Of a stretch of 48,074 nucleotides of DNA, positions 1 through 14,294 are shown piece by piece. Source of the DNA: Beroe ovata (Eukaryota > Ctenophora > Nuda > Beroida > Beroidae); contig CAMPET010000014.1 in NCBI GenBank assembly GCA_946803715.1, positions 272,635 through 320,708 on the forward strand. Reading direction: 5' to 3'. The translations under genes and the position numbers were made by a program. Numbering within the stretch: the first letter of the stretch is position 1; every line of letters begins with the position of its first letter. The notes below the pieces were generated by a model. That model had not been told where the DNA came from. It did no database searches and was given only the letters and a program-made list of their open reading frames with translations.

Positions 1-2277
1 GTGTGTGTGTGTGTGTGTGTTTGGGGGTGTGGGTGTTGATTCAGGTTATGGTTGGATATCACCACCTCGCATATGACATATATTTGGTACTTTTGTCGCA
101 CCTTGTCTGCTCAATTACACTGTATTATCTCATATCAAATATTAGAGATTGTGTGTGTCCTCAAAGAAGCAGAGATAAGGAAACAGTTACAGTAGTTTGA
201 CCAGTGATAAAAGTTTATCTTTTGACGAAAACTTGGTAGTTTTACAATGTTAGGTATATTTCCTAAGGAAGGAGTTTAACCTTTGCAAGACCAAACAATA
301 CCTACCCCCATTCTGCGTTGATGCACAATATTCTTAAAAACACGAAAAACACACACACGTCACACATATACTCTTACAAAAAGAGGACAGTTGGTTTTGC
401 ATTTCCAAGAATTTGAACAATGAGAGGACCATGAGTGTGGATTATATACCTAATGAGTATCATTATAGGTATACCTAGTAGGTACTCAAAGTTAGCAGTT
501 TACAAAATTAACAGTATGAAATGGAATTCTATCGATCTTTTGACCTGTGATAACAGCTACTTTAATATGCCATCGTCTCTCATACGATATATCCTCAATC
601 CTCCTCATGGGGGAATCATCCTACACGTCTTGGTAGGGAGTACGAGCCTCAAAACCACCTCACACCAGTTCAATGTTCATCATGGTAATTTTCAACCATT
701 TGTCTAGAAAGTGTAGCGGAATATTCTACATTCATTGACCGGTGTTCAATCTTCAAGAGGACCATAGAATATGATTAGAACTAGAATATAATATATTTTT
801 TGTTCCCTCTGTATGATAGCGATATTGAGCATTTGAGCATTCATGTTCCCAATACCTATGTCATTAACAATCCCAATCTTATCGAGTTACCTACTGGCGG
901 CTCTCTGAATAGCACTGAATTCATGAACAGCTCTTATCTCGTCGGTACTGCTTTACAGCTAAGCCGAGTTATGAACGGTTCCACTTTAGCAATTTGTGGC
1001 TGCATAATTGGCGATCTAAATTCGGAGGGGAAAACGCTGGTTTAAGTGAATGCAGTATTAGCGGTTACTGCAGCACATCACATTAGAGAGAGATGCCTCT
1101 ACATCTATATACTCTAGGTTGAGGGGAGCAGCTATCATGGATTAAGCTGCTGCTACTGCTGATGCTGACCTGGCTGTAGCAAAGAAAATATTTATATAAT
1201 ATATATATATGAGCTGTTCAGTAAATACTGGATGATCAGCAGTATATATATAATATCTCTCCCTCCCTACCGTGGTTTTATTACAGCTCTAATAGGAGAT
1301 CACATGGAGGACAACCTTTTAGATCACCATGGTAAGTCTTTTATAGGAAATCATCCATCCTAAATGGAGTAAAACGTTCCCGTCTGTGGCATTCCCAACA
1401 CCGAATTTTACATATCTCTCTCTCAAGGGAGGGTAGACTCAGTAATATAGTACAGATGAAACGTGAATCACTCATTATTACCCGATTTTACTGATCACAC
1501 AATGAGCCCGTAGATTGGCTCACAGGGCGGTGGCTCCAACCCTAACCGAATGCAGCTAGGTCAAATTACCCGGAAATGGGAATATATCAGACAAAATATA
1601 GTTGTAGTTGATATCTGAGTCATGCTTTGTTTTCAAAATACTTGGTTCTGCTTGACTCTAAATTTTGAGGAGTTACTTGACCGAATTTTAGAGGTCTCGA
1701 AGTTACAGGGGAGAAAAGAGGATCGATTATTGAGAAAAACAAGCGGCCAGATGTTTTTGGTTAGGTACCTCCTTCACTACCAAGTTTTGGATATTTTGTT
1801 CAAGGAGGAAGTGGTGTTTTAACCATCATGATTATTAAAACAAGTTGCCTGAGATGATATAGCCCGGCATGTCTGGTGAGTCAAAACTTCCAACATCTTG
1901 CCAGAAAGTTGGTCGCTGTTTCTACTACAAGGTTGATTAGGTTGTGATGAGCTTCACCAAGACTTTGAGACCTTTGGTGTCTGGACAGCTTCTGCATGTG
2001 TGTTGGACGTTCGTTGAAGGAATAGGTATCTTAGGCACCTCATTGGAAGGACGTAAATCGGAAAAAATGACCTGAAGGGTCATAAAGTGACACGAATTTT
2101 TACAAAATGAGCGTTTACAAAATGAGCTTTAGAAATAACTTTAATTTTGAGGAAACCTGCTCCATGATAACAGTGCGGTCCCAATGAGTTCAGCAATTTA
2201 TCCAGTATACCAGCGTGTCGTCATGAGCGATATGCTGGTATCCTTATTCCCTTATTGCAAGCGTTATACAATTTCAG
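1..2277. other. non-coding stretch before the first zinc-finger exon
   Basis: It opens with a short GT repeat (about 1-20). I see no convincing exon here: the open frames at 435-707, 800-1045 and 1622-1822 have no splice logic or recognisable domain. AT-rich palindromic runs lie near 1190-1250. If the downstream zinc-finger exons are alternative 3' exons, this is presumably intron of that locus. Confidence 0.5.
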
Positions 2278-2732
2278 GGAGGCGATTCCAATGCCCTCAC
2301 TGTAACAAGTGCTACGCTTCCTACGACTGTCTGTCCAGGCACAAGCGTATCCACACAGGGGCCAACAAGAAGACCTGTCCCACGTGTTTCCGCTTATTCT
2401 TCAGAGCGGACCACTTCAAGACACATACATCCAACTGTACCAAGAAGCTGATGGTAGCTCCCTCAAACAGCATTGAGAATACCAAGGAGAGGGAGGCTAC
2501 TGCAGTAGCGGATGAAAACAGGGCACTCGCAGCTTCCTCTCTCAATGGGGGTGCTGTGAGATCTAGTGTGCGAGAGGAGGAGCCCATGATTGACATACAG
2601 TACTTCCCCTCCCACTACTTGTGGGCTAACCAGATTGTCAACAGAGTTGGTCCTCTCATGGGCGAACACGACATGGAGATGCAGCGATACAACAAGGTTG
2701 TTGGAAGTTTGGCTGAGAGAAGGAGATTTTAA
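2278..2732 (+). CDS. zinc-finger exon 1 of an alternative 3'-terminal exon series
   Basis: Terminal coding exon with two zinc fingers, so the product should bind DNA in the nucleus. It begins after a TTTCAG acceptor (2272-2277) with two bases completing a split codon, then reads in frame to TAA at 2730-2732. Fingers start almost at once: finger 1 is FQCPHC...HKRIH (C2H2), the linker begins HTGANKK, and finger 2 is CPTC...HTSNC, where the last ligand is Cys (C2HC). About 100 residues without a domain follow, acidic in the middle. The frame also stays open upstream to an ATG at 2184, so a separate one-exon gene starting there cannot be ruled out. I prefer the splice reading because four more exons with the same architecture and phase lie downstream. 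The shared 5' part, likely encoding BTB, is not in this window. Confidence 0.8.
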
Positions 2733-3310
2733 CTTGGTTATCTGCAGCAAATTGTTTGCCTCCTCTTTTAGAGGCACCTTAACATTCTCATCAGAACAGA
2801 ATGTTTATCTTGTTTGAACCAGCATTGGGTTTTGCTGAAATATGATTTATTCCATTTCGGAGGCTTCTTATAACTGACTGAGCTCTTTTTGAGCATTTTA
2901 CGTTTAAAGAAATGTATTGCGACTCTACTCAGTACTCTTGAGTTTCGAAGATTCAAAAGTTTTTGTTCCAAAATGCCTTACTTTTCTGTGCGATTGGACA
3001 CATATCTTAAGAGCGTGACCCTCTGTTAGATACGAACCATGCACAGAAACGACAGTTTTGCGTCTGCACACTTAAATTCCACCAATCCCTGCCTATGGAA
3101 ATCTTTTTTCGATTCTTCGGATCTCAACAAAGTTATTGATGTTTAATATGTAGGTATCAGCAATTTGAAATGCGAATATAATGTTGTCACAAAATATATA
3201 ATATAGATATTATATCGAATCCCTTCTATTCTCTTTGAAAGTTCCTATTAACAGAATATATACCGCATAATAGGTATATTATCTATGTGTATTATATAGT
3301 AATATATTCG

Positions 3311-3437
3311 TAGGGCATTCTTCAGAACAGCAGTACCACAACGCCACGAGGCGTTATCGTGGCGCTCTTGTGGCGCCCTTTTGACGCCGCGGTGGCGTTT
3401 TTGTGGTTTAGCTGTTCTGAAGATCAAGAATGCCCTA
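3311..3437. mobile_element. MITE-like element with terminal inverted repeats and TA flanks
   Basis: The ends are inverted copies: TAGGGCATTCTT followed by CAGAACAGC on the left, and GCTGTTCTGAAG...AAGAATGCCCTA on the right. The right arm carries about 6 extra bases. The core is built from repeated GGCG/CGCC words. Both ends begin and finish with TA, as expected for a TA target-site duplication of a Tc1/mariner-type non-autonomous element. It has no transposase. Confidence 0.6.
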
Positions 3438-6400
3438 TTTGCAATAGTAAATATTATACTATATTTTTATTTTTGGAAGCTATATGGCAACTCTGTAATC
3501 TGTATACACCATATTATGTGTCACTTTTTTGTTGGAACATCACTTTTCTGCAACCTCTGCAAATTGCAATGTCCGTTTCAGACATTTTGATGGTTTTGGT
3601 TTCAGGAATGTGGCGAACATGTTTCCGGCAAAATTTACTCCCTGACTGGCTGTTGACATGAATCTATCTTACTTCATATGGAATCAGCTTATTTCGAAAG
3701 ATAACCTAAGCTAAAAATATCATTTATCAGAAGCTAAAAATATCATTTATTTCCTTATTTCCTACATGATTGAGATGAAGTTTTGAGTCATGCAGCCACA
3801 ATACCTACCCCATAAACCGGCATAAACTATTGTTATTTGGGATGAGGAGTGAGGCCTTTTTTACGCTTGTGTTAAGTGTTTACTCTTTGTGTTGAAATCT
3901 GAAAAGTATTTCCGGACCAACAGGGAATGAATACTATTGTGATCACTGGTTATGAAAAATTGTGATTGTCACCAATTATAGATCAATCACGATGATGTTA
4001 GGAACTAGCTTACATAAAAGCACCTTTGTTGCTGACTATAACAGTTGTGTAGACGAACAACAATGGCTTTTGAATGCTTTTAACTTAACATTATCCTACT
4101 TCATGAATTGTATATGTGTTCGGCTTTTGTTATCGTTTATCACAAATAACTAACTTAGAACATGTAATACAGAATATATGATACTTCAATCGTTTTAGAG
4201 AATATTGATGATTATTTAACTGACCTTATAGTGATATATATTATACAATTGTGATTGTCTCCTCTAGGCCCAATCTTGAAGCCACGTTCGAAAACCGTTT
4301 TCATCAAAATGCATAACTCTATAAGAGATCAAGATTGGGTCTTGTTTCAATCAAACCATACCTATATCTGTCTGAACTTATTCTTAGTTCAAGGAGTTGT
4401 TATACTTGCGCCCTGGTAAGGGCGTCAGCCCCTCCCTCCGAGTATAGCACTTGCGTCTCGAGAGTTATTTCCAAGGATCCTAGTATTATATTGTCGTCGA
4501 CTGCAAAATGTCAAACAACTTCCAATTTCCATCCACTTCTCTCCTGAATGAGCTGTGATTGATTTATAATTTCTTTGAAAAGATTCATTTTGACTAATTA
4601 ACATGGGGCAAATTACTATGCAAGGTCCTTCAAGGGCATTTGTAGGAAACATCTTGATTGTTATATCAAATGAAATATGTTAAACTCGTTCAGGAATCTG
4701 TGCTAGACGACTTGGCACAGTGTTATAGAATGTATGAGACCTAGATGTCTCGATTTTGAATGTTATAAACGGTTTTCATTATATAATTGATTATTGTATA
4801 ATATTATGAATAGTAGGTACCTATAATAGACTGATAGAAAGTTGATCCATGAGTAAATGAGGCTGAGAAATCATGAGATATAAATTAAAATGTCTGTCAC
4901 CAGGTTTGTGACGCCAATTGTTTGGTATTTGTAGATTAATTATGAACTGGATTTAATGATGAAGGAACGCCTTATGCCACCCCCCCTCAATTCCGTAGAC
5001 CCCCTAAGACCCCTTGAAAAAGTACTTGCGCGTACTTTCAAACCACCAGTTATGCTGAATCGATGCTTGTTCGTGCATTTTTTTGCAAAATTTTGTTTGT
5101 TTCAAATTTTAACTGTTTTGATGGTAATCTACATTTGGGATTGATGAATACATGAATGATATTGATTACAATATGAGCCATGATTACATCATTCGATGTT
5201 TCGAATAATGCGAGACAAAGGTTTTGCAGGTGAAGGCAACCTTTTCTGAAATAATTGAATTTTGGTCAAACTAATACCTCTTTAAAGCGGAAAACAATTG
5301 GTATTTGAAAGTGAAATGGAATGGCAAGCAAGCAATATGAAGCCTCTTGCCTGCCTAAATCATAACCAATACTTGAGTGCGTTTGTATGAGCAAAAATCT
5401 GAGGTTTTTATGTTTGCTAGACATCCCAAGCACGATTTCGCTGTATTGTCCTGTATTTTAAGGTATTGAAAGTCGGTCATGGAAACTGATGCAGTATGAT
5501 TTTGTTTTACTATGCGGTATCTAAAAAGGCCCGACCACGTCACTGTGCAAAATTCTACAGAAAATACTGTTCGTGGTAGGTATGGATTAACATGCAGCAA
5601 GCGGGAAAATTGAGAAAATATGTGGCGCCAGCAATGTCTTTTCACTCGCATTCTCAACCATGTCGACTACCTTGCATCAACAGATCAAAGCTCTCACGCC
5701 AGTGACTTAGTATTCTAGAGGGGAATCTAGAGGTGGTCCACAATGACCCAGACAGCTTGGGTTGACTCGTCGGTAGAGAATGCTGCGTGGCCGATAGGAT
5801 CACAATCCCGAGTAGAGTTCAGTCGCTTCTGTTTCACGTTTGGTACTTTTTATATATTTAATTATTCATCGTGACCGTCACGCGGAACTCATTAGCGAGC
5901 TTGACATCTATACATCATATGAATGAGCTTATTGCTCCTTGAGTGGGTAACATATACTTGTTAGGTACTTGTTTGGTCAGGGCATGTGCCGTGTATTTTC
6001 AAACCTTGTAACCGTGAAATTCATCTTATGGATGAGGAGGTCAGAAAATTGTCAGAGCAGTTGTCAATACCGTGGCGCGCATTTTGCACGAAATTATGCG
6101 TAAATTTTGCGCTGTGACGTGGTTGGGCTTTTTGGATACTGTCATCTACTATCCTAACAAGACACACATGTACATGTTGGCAAATGTTGTGAACCTAAGA
6201 CTCATTTTGCAAAGTTATCATTATAACCTATGTAGTATGTAGCACGTCCCTTTGCCGTAATATTATATGGTAGCTGCGCAAACGTTCAATAGTTCAAGGA
6301 AGTATCACACTTATCAATGATGTCAAATCAGCTGTCGCCTCATTGTGCTATTGGACGTTTGGATCACCGAATAGTCTTAATTGAGCACATGCGAATTGTG

Positions 6401-8820
6401 TTCTTTTGCATGATAACCCGAGATCAAGCAGCATCTCATTGGTGATTATCTCTGAGATTTAAAAAATCTTTAGACCATCTCATCATTTGCCAAGCCAGAA
6501 GACTTAACCTTAATAATCCTTGGTCCTGGAGCCAATATCATCTGCCAATATTATCTGCACACATTGCACAAAAACATGGAAATTAGCTTGTGCCAACTGC
6601 CACCGAGCCTTGCTCAATTAGGATTGCTCCAGTACTGCACTATGAACCTTTCGCCACTCCAGAGCTTTGCGTCAAGAAGCCATTCTTCTGTGGTCCCCTT
6701 CTATTGAAATCAGGCTACGTGACCCCAATCAATCATGCGAGAGAGACTTTGCGAGTGTGTGGTTCAATAGCTCGATAAGTGGTTGGCCACAGCTTGCAAA
6801 CGACGAAAAGGCGAGCGAATGCCCTTATTAAGCATAATGGATCATGAAAATACTGGTGGTTCATCTTTTTGCCTTTTTGTAAAATCGCTCTGGTGTTGCA
6901 ACATACTTTTCATAATGAGTAATGAAGATTGATCAACAACGAGTTTTGATGAAAAGAAATCATCTCAACTTTGCAAAACATGAGCCTGGAATCACCAATG
7001 AGTGGCTGCTTTCATACTTATATTTTCTACTATAGCTGATCAGCCTGTTGGTAGGATAACTTGCGTACTTAGTCACAACGTTTCGGCAGATTATCTAGCT
7101 TCGCGTGTTACCCGATGAGCCGTTTCTGTGAGGTGGTCTAGTTACCTGGTAACCTGGTAACCATTCCTCGCGTTACCTGTTGTAACTATGAAACCTCTAC
7201 GTCACATGACGTCACATTTCATGGTAACTCTTCCACCTCGCGACAATGGCAACAACGATGCGTTACTCAGTTACGCAACTTTCTACTCTCCCATGGGGTC
7301 TAGTGAATGTTGACGGGTAACACTATTTAGAGATTCTATTATTGGTGTGTATGAATGTGTGTATGTAGCTCAGCAGAAATTTCAGAATTCTTCATATGAA
7401 ACGGCGATTACAGAATATGCTCTGGGAGTTGAAATCCCCAATTTTACTGATGCAGATGAATGTGGCATACCTACTGTATACACAGCTATCGCTAATATCA
7501 AGAATTCGGAATTTTTGATAACGCACAGATGCAACAAGCGAAACAGTCGCTGTTAGTGAGTGCTACAAAACACCCCATTGTTCCAACTCAAATATTGCTA
7601 ATACATTGTGGTTAGTAATGTCGTCAACATTTTTTTTCAGGCAACGCTAGGTATATTGATTAATGGTCTTGTAGCCAAAAAGGATCATTATCTATCGCTG
7701 ATTATGCACTACCTATACACTCTAATGTTAGGTATAGTTTGACTCTTCAAAATGCAATTATTCCATGTGAGAGAGACGAATATAGAATATAGATAGGTAC
7801 CTGATATCCCTGTTATAGACCATTTCAACTTCGTTTCGAATCAGAAAGTACTTCTATGAGATAATATTTTGTGCTTTGAAAATACCTGAAATCAAAATCC
7901 ATGTAAACCGCTTGTGTATTTTTATGTTACTGTTTTGCCAACACAGTTTTTCATTCGTCTCAAGCGATGAAGCAATACTCGTATAATTAATTTATGAAAA
8001 ATCCTTTAAATTGAATCCCGAAAACATTCCTCGTCAAGCTCAAGACGTGTAGGAGTGGTCTGATGTGTTTTCCGAAGCTCACTACCCCTCGGTAATTAGG
8101 CCATATAAGGAGCGTTGATTGGGGACACTGTGAGTGGGTTAAGGGTTTATAATAATTGTACTGAACGTAAAGTGAGGCACATCAGATGCCTCAACACTGT
8201 AAGTGTAGCCATTTCATCACTCGTGGATACAAAAACACGTGGTACACTCAATATTACCAGCGTGAATGAAGAAAGCATCATCTACTGCAAAACCGAGGTT
8301 ATATTTAGGCACAGCAATAACCCTTATCATGATAAATTGGGCGGATATTGGAATGTAGTTGTCAATAACCGCACAGAGATATTGATATGGAAATGAAATA
8401 ATCGGCAAGAACATGTAGCCTGTAACAAATCAATGATGGGATGGGATGAGGATCTTAGGATCACCTAACGGGCGGATCCTCTAATCTTGATATATTTTGT
8501 ATTATAATAGTGGTATAGGCTGTTGCTGGTTTTCTCCATGAATCAACAATTGATGAAGTGACCGAATTGTATTGATAGGTAGTTTTCTTGTATACCTACA
8601 TTCGCTCAACTCACATAACCAAAGCCTAGATTGCACACCTCATAGTCACATGCTGATAGCTCACTGCAATCTGCTCATCCACCGGCCACTCATAGCACAT
8701 GGCCACAGACACATATTGTATTCAAGTTACCAGGGAGTTCCAAATCATGCGCACCGTGCTTGCTATGCTTGCTCCTAGTTTCTTATGTGAGAGAAGTGTG
8801 CGTGTATGCTACACGTTGCA

Positions 8821-8833
8821 AACACACGCAAAC

Positions 8834-8879
<46 letters not shown>
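8821..8879. repeat. (CA)n microsatellite
   Basis: Imperfect then perfect CA dinucleotide repeat ending in a CGCATG context. The His-Thr or Cys-Val open frames through it are artefacts. Confidence 0.95.
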
Positions 8880-8880
<1 letters not shown>

Positions 8881-9990
8881 TGCAACCTGCACTGCGATGG
8901 TTAGGGCGCCTCTATTCTGCTCAATGTCACGTTCACTTGCAGAAGCCACTAAGGCAGTAATTATTAGTTACACCCTCAACGAGATCTGCCTTATTTCTCT
9001 TTTTTGCCTCAAAATAGCTACATTCAATTCAACATGGCAAAGCCTAGTATTGATAGTAACGGTGATATTACAAAGTAGGCCATGTATTGCAAGAGTGTTT
9101 GATATTATCGAATATGCATCGATATAATTATCAAGAGCGCACTGAGCTAAGTGTACGACCATTTTGTAGTCACTGGAACGCGCGACGATGAATTCAATGT
9201 GTTTGTTTTAGCTTTGCTTTATATATTGGTAACGCGGCGCGCGCGCCCATGCATATAATATAGTTTTCTCGCGTGTATACACGTATAGTCCAATAATCTA
9301 TACGTGGTTTACACGTGGTTTATACAAGGTCTAGCTAGTATAAGCTATACAGTATACGTGTTCAACGTGGTTATAACAGGCGATAAACATGATCGAGAAT
9401 GAACCTTTTCGATTGTTTTAGAGCCTGCTGTATACTATCTGAGTAACTGATCGTTTCACCTGTTGATCAGCACATGGATATGTGTGTACCGTTTCGAGAC
9501 ATCCATGTGCCACTCTTATAGTATGTGATTTGTGAATATTTCAAATAGACACACGCACCCACTGATACAAAGACACAACTTACAACAACTGATATTTATT
9601 TATTGTTTAGATCGACCCTTTCGATCTGGAGTCCTCCATTCAACCCATCATCCCGATTTGTCACATAATCTTTCCCATAGAGCATTTGGGACAATTTTGA
9701 TAGAGTCATGTGGCATATATGTAGTGCCATGATAATGTTTGACTTCCTATTTAAGCGAGACCGAGTTCATAAGGGCCGGATGAATAACTTGAATATCATA
9801 AATTACCTCTTCTCACGGTGTTTACGTCGCTATGGAACCATATTATGCTCCAGCTCTGCAAGCTGCATGTGTGCTGTATCTCTCCCTGCCGTCGTGCGTG
9901 TATGCCTGTGTGACATGTGTATATAGTTGTGACCGTGTACGTGACTACGCAGAGCCACACCTCGAACACGTGTATATATAAATGTTGCAG

Positions 9991-10277
9991 ATTGGAGCAC
10001 AACGCCCACCACATGGTCATCCTCTGAGAGTGGCGAGGAGAAGCTCTATCAGTGTCCGTACTGCCCCAAGATATACACGACCACCCAGTCGCTCCATCGA
10101 CACAAACACTCTCACACTGGTACCAATATGAAGGCATGCCCGCTGTGTGGTAAAACAAGCTACAGAGTAGATAACCTCAAGTCCCATATTCGGAACTGCT
10201 ACAAAAAACGAATTAGATTGGAGAATATACCGGACTTTGAGTGTGATCAGCAGTCCGCGCCCGTTTCAACGAACTAA
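9991..10277 (+). CDS. zinc-finger exon 2 of an alternative 3'-terminal exon series
   Basis: Starts after a TGTTGCAG acceptor (ends 9990) with two bases of a split codon, the same phase as the other four zinc-finger exons. The frame then reads to TAA at 10275-10277. About 18 residues (Ser/Thr-rich, then SGEEK) precede finger 1, YQCPYC...HKHSH (C2H2). The linker is HTGTNMK. Finger 2 is CPLC...HIRNC (C2HC), followed by a basic CYKKR stretch and a short tail of about 20 residues. There is no in-frame ATG before the fingers after the acceptor, which argues for splicing from an upstream shared exon. It should encode the DNA-binding end of a nuclear transcription-factor isoform. Confidence 0.85.
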
Positions 10278-13200
10278 AACTGAGAAGGCAGCTGAGAAGG
10301 GAGGAGCAACAACCTATGCAATGTTGCTCTCAGGGAGGGCTTTCCAAATAAGAAGATGGTCAAAGAATCAAAACAGTGTCATGGAGACCAAGTGTTGCCG
10401 TAGTATTGAGATTTTTCTCACGATAACTACAGTAGTTGTTGGTGTTGATAGAACAGTTAAATCTAACATTCTAACAGATAAAATACGCTGTGTTGCGAAG
10501 ATAATTTTCGCTTACAAGTTCGGAGAATGGTCTTTTCCCCCGGAAGACGTGACTTGGAACATGTCTTTTTTGGGAGACTTTTCTCGAAGTATGTCTTTCT
10601 CAAAGACTTGTTTTGGATTATATATTTTTGTTCGTTTTCACTGTGAGACAGTACAAACACACACACACACACACATAATACACGCTCACAAATTCTGTTC
10701 TATTATTTTTATGAGGAAAAAGTAGTGTTCCGAAATTGTACTAATTTGTGTGTATTTGTGCAGTTTCTATGTGCAGTGTTTGGGTCTTGTGTCAGAGTTG
10801 TGTGGGGACTCTCAACCGGTCAAAACCATGATAAATAACCGACAATTCGTGATATGAGTACCATAACTCGACACTAGCTATGGCGTTGGTTTAGCTATAA
10901 AGGTTGGTTTATCTTGATTAGTTTCCTTGAAGGTAACTTATTATTGATAGTCTTGAATTCGGCCTAGATGATAGTAGAATGCAACAAGATTTGTTCAATT
11001 GAAACCTTTAGACTAACAAACCTTACCACATTTTACCTAATTGCCTTTCTACGTAGTTTTGATTGAGCTTCAAGTGGAATCTATACAATTAATCGCCGCA
11101 TCAAATATATGATTCAATATTCTCGACTGAAAATATCTCTAGCAAAACATTTATCGACTCAAAATGTGGAAATTCAATAGATTCCACTTGTTTATGTGTC
11201 TATTTGTGTGTTTTGTTTACACACTGTTTAACTTTAATGCCAATATGTTATCCTGCAACTAAAAGCCCTGCAACTAACTCTGGGATTGAACTTCATTGAA
11301 CTTTTGTACTTTTACTGAAACCTCATTACATCTTCATAGAGTATGCCACCACTGAAGAACACTCATGGTCATTGGGCATGTGTATCTTCCTGCCTTCAAA
11401 TTTTCATATCCTTTCATTCTCATTAAGTCATGGTGGCATGGTCTCTGTCGATGGGCTGTTTACTAGCAATATCAAACCTATTACCTCTCATAAAAGTTGT
11501 AATTTTCGTAATATATTATCACCTAATAACTAACTTATTATCTACCTATGGGCTAAGGTATTAGGCCCTTATGGTTCGTGGTTGAATGAAGAAATAACCT
11601 AGCCGGATTTTGGTACATCGATGAGGCGAGATATTTTAAATTCTATGCAGATTTTTTATGTTTATTCAAATTTCCTCTCTTGGTTTATACCTTAGCAAAC
11701 GTGAATTAATTGTTGGTTTAAGTCTTTTATCTTCGATCCAGATAAATCGTTTCGCGAATATGGATTCAGTTTTTGGATCTATTTTACCGATAGTATCAAT
11801 GTATCAATTGCATTTGCAAACCTACATACTCTATTAAATTATATTGATTTAGAGCTGTGCTTGTGGAAGTGTTCGTCAAATATCTTTATTCAAAGATTGG
11901 CTGTGAAATATGTTATTTTAATGATGGTTTTATCAGTAAAGATACCAAGAAATCGCGCTCATAATGCATCATCTGACCCCCAAGAGGAAGGGAAAAGGTA
12001 CTCACAATAAGCGAGGAACGTTTTCTCAACCCATGGCGAGTTATTTTGATTGGTCTAGGATGATGGCTTGTGAACGTTTTCCGCAGATATTTATATCTTG
12101 AACGAGTTTATTGTTTGTGTCTGTGATGTTGCTAAATATAGCAAACAGTTATATATTGTGGTTTGTGTAACGTGGATTCACCATTTGGACAGATATGAAA
12201 CACTGGGGAGTCTCACTTTTGACTAAACTGCGTCTAGAACAGCGTCTTATCATTCTTTCCTGCACCTTATTTTGGTCTCTTGATCCAGGTCTTTTACATA
12301 GGATCCAGCGTTTTTCTTGTAATGTTTGTACAGATAGTCAACCCTCCTTGGAATTGTCTTTTCAATCTGCAATTATGGCAAGCGCTCCCTAATATCGTGT
12401 TTCCGCGATCTACCGTCCCCCCACCGTATCGGTCAATATGGGTGATTTTTGTCATATCCGTGTTTATAACTTATGAGTACAGGATTACTTTGCTTTTATT
12501 TTTAAAAGATGTTGTCTGTTACAATGATAATATGGAGAGTCAAATTCTGCTAAATCTGCTGTTTCATGGGTCGCTTCATTAGATATAACGATCGTTTTCA
12601 TTATCTCTGATACAACCAGTTTGGTGCTGGTTACCTGCGATGTGAAATGTGAATAAGCCGAGTAAGCAATCTTTTAACTACCGGTCAATATTTGGTAAGA
12701 GAGGTTGCATTTTGAGGGTAGTGTAACCCTACTACGCCAGAATTTGTGGTGTTAGGAGAAATTTTGTTTATGAAATCATGTTTTCGAATAAATAGTTATG
12801 CAAGTTAAGAAAGGTACCTAACTGAGAACAGTTAAAAGTCATCAAATATCAATTATCAAGCGATATTATACAACTTCATAGTAGAATAGATTAAATTAGA
12901 TTTAAAATTTAATTTGAAGGAAAGTGTATTGGGAGTTGGGACTACCTAATTCTTGTGAAGATATTGTCGTCCTCTCTTTCTTGCCATGTTATAGTGATGA
13001 TAGTTTGATAAAATTTATCTGCAAATTATCAGATAAATAAGTTACGATTTGGATATTATAGTTGAATGAATTGGTATCGGTTAAAGTTGGTATTTCTCCT
13101 ATGGAGTAAAGCAGCAGGAGACGTGTTTGATATAATAAGTTCTAGTAGAGTTAATGAAAGTCAATTATAATTGTTAGACTTAGAGATATGTGTTCGAGCT

Positions 13201-14294
13201 AGTATAGAATTTAATTAAAACTTGGCGAGTTTCGGTCGTAATTTTATGTAAGAAAAAGATCAAAGGGTGAAGACGATGAATTCTTGTATTTATTATTGAT
13301 CAGTAATATTGCTGAGTTGTAGCTCTGTAAGGTTCAAATCTGTTGGTTCAAAATCACCTCTACAGCTTGTCAGATCTTATCGTTTGAGTTTTCGCGACCT
13401 GGTTTTAGCTTCTTAGTCTCAAGGGCTTTCCCTTTTATTAGCTTGCTTTCTCCTTAAGTTGTTTGAAAATAGCTTTAACATTCGAAATAACTTTTTTGCA
13501 AGACGATCTAACAGTTGGTCTTTGTCTTCTTTACATCAAGCTTGTTTGCTGGAAACTTTTCTGTTTTTTTTTGTTGGAGATTGTCTGTTTCTATGTATGT
13601 TCGTTGCATGAGTCAAAATCTAATGAAAATAACCTTCAAGAGTTCTGCATAAACTTGCTGTTTCAATTAATGTAGATGGTGGATTCATTTTTTCGATACC
13701 TACTGTATGTGGTTTGAATTACATTTTTTCAGAAAAAATTACAAAAACCATAATTGTCACCAGTTTCACGATATCACCCATCAAGAAGTTTTCTCTCATA
13801 TTCGCAAAGAAATTAACCAACTTAAGGTTCCTATCAATATTATCGTTGACAACTTAGAATCTACCAACAGTTGTCGATGTCTATATATTTGAGATCATAT
13901 TGCATTTGCATGGACAATTTGTATAGCCTTCGTTTCAGGGAATGCCTCTCTCTATAACCTTAATTCATGTGTTTGTTAATATTGGGGAACTTATAACAAT
14001 ATTTGGGATGCCATGAAACTCAGATTATATGCACCATGTTACCTGGTATATTTGTGGACATTCTCTCCCCCCTCTCTCCCTCTCTTCATGATGGAATGCC
14101 ATGTGCCCTGCAAGTTTGATACCCGAGACTGCAGGTATGTTTTTATCTCTGTCTGATGTTACGCATGAGATACGCACACACGAGGACATGACGTGTGCGA
14201 CTGTCCTATATTTGCATGATATTATCTCGCTTTGAGGGAACACACGCACACACACTCCCTCCCTCTCTCCTACCTCCCTCTCTCTTTCCTGCAG
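10278..14294. other. non-coding interval between zinc-finger exons 2 and 3
   Basis: About 4 kb, AT-rich, with a short CA run near 10656-10676. Open frames at 10237-10725, 12195-12582 and 13463-13892 show no domain, no signal-plus-membrane pattern and no convincing splice partners. Confidence 0.5.

Larger units (their letters stand above)
2733..9990. other. long non-coding interval between zinc-finger exons 1 and 2
   Basis: About 7.3 kb without a supported exon. It holds a MITE-like inverted-repeat element (3311-3437), a cluster of GGTAAC/GTTACC words and CRE-like TGACGTCA near 7130-7250, a CA repeat (8821-8879) and short GC-rich and ACGTG palindromes at 9230-9370. Open frames at 7347-7556 and 8115-8396 contain several NxS/T sites but show no domain or splice context, so I do not call them genes. 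Confidence 0.5.

Noticed and set aside
8115-8396. Open frame with NxS/T sites and an Ig-like GTLNITS...YCK pattern
   Set aside because: Too short, no ATG or splice context, lacks the paired Cys and Trp of an Ig domain. Similar frames at 800-1045 and 20997-21272 are equally weak and do not align with one another.
12195-12582. Plus-strand frames containing CNVC that might be another zinc-finger exon
   Set aside because: No histidine ligands at the right spacing and no phase-1 acceptor leading into it.
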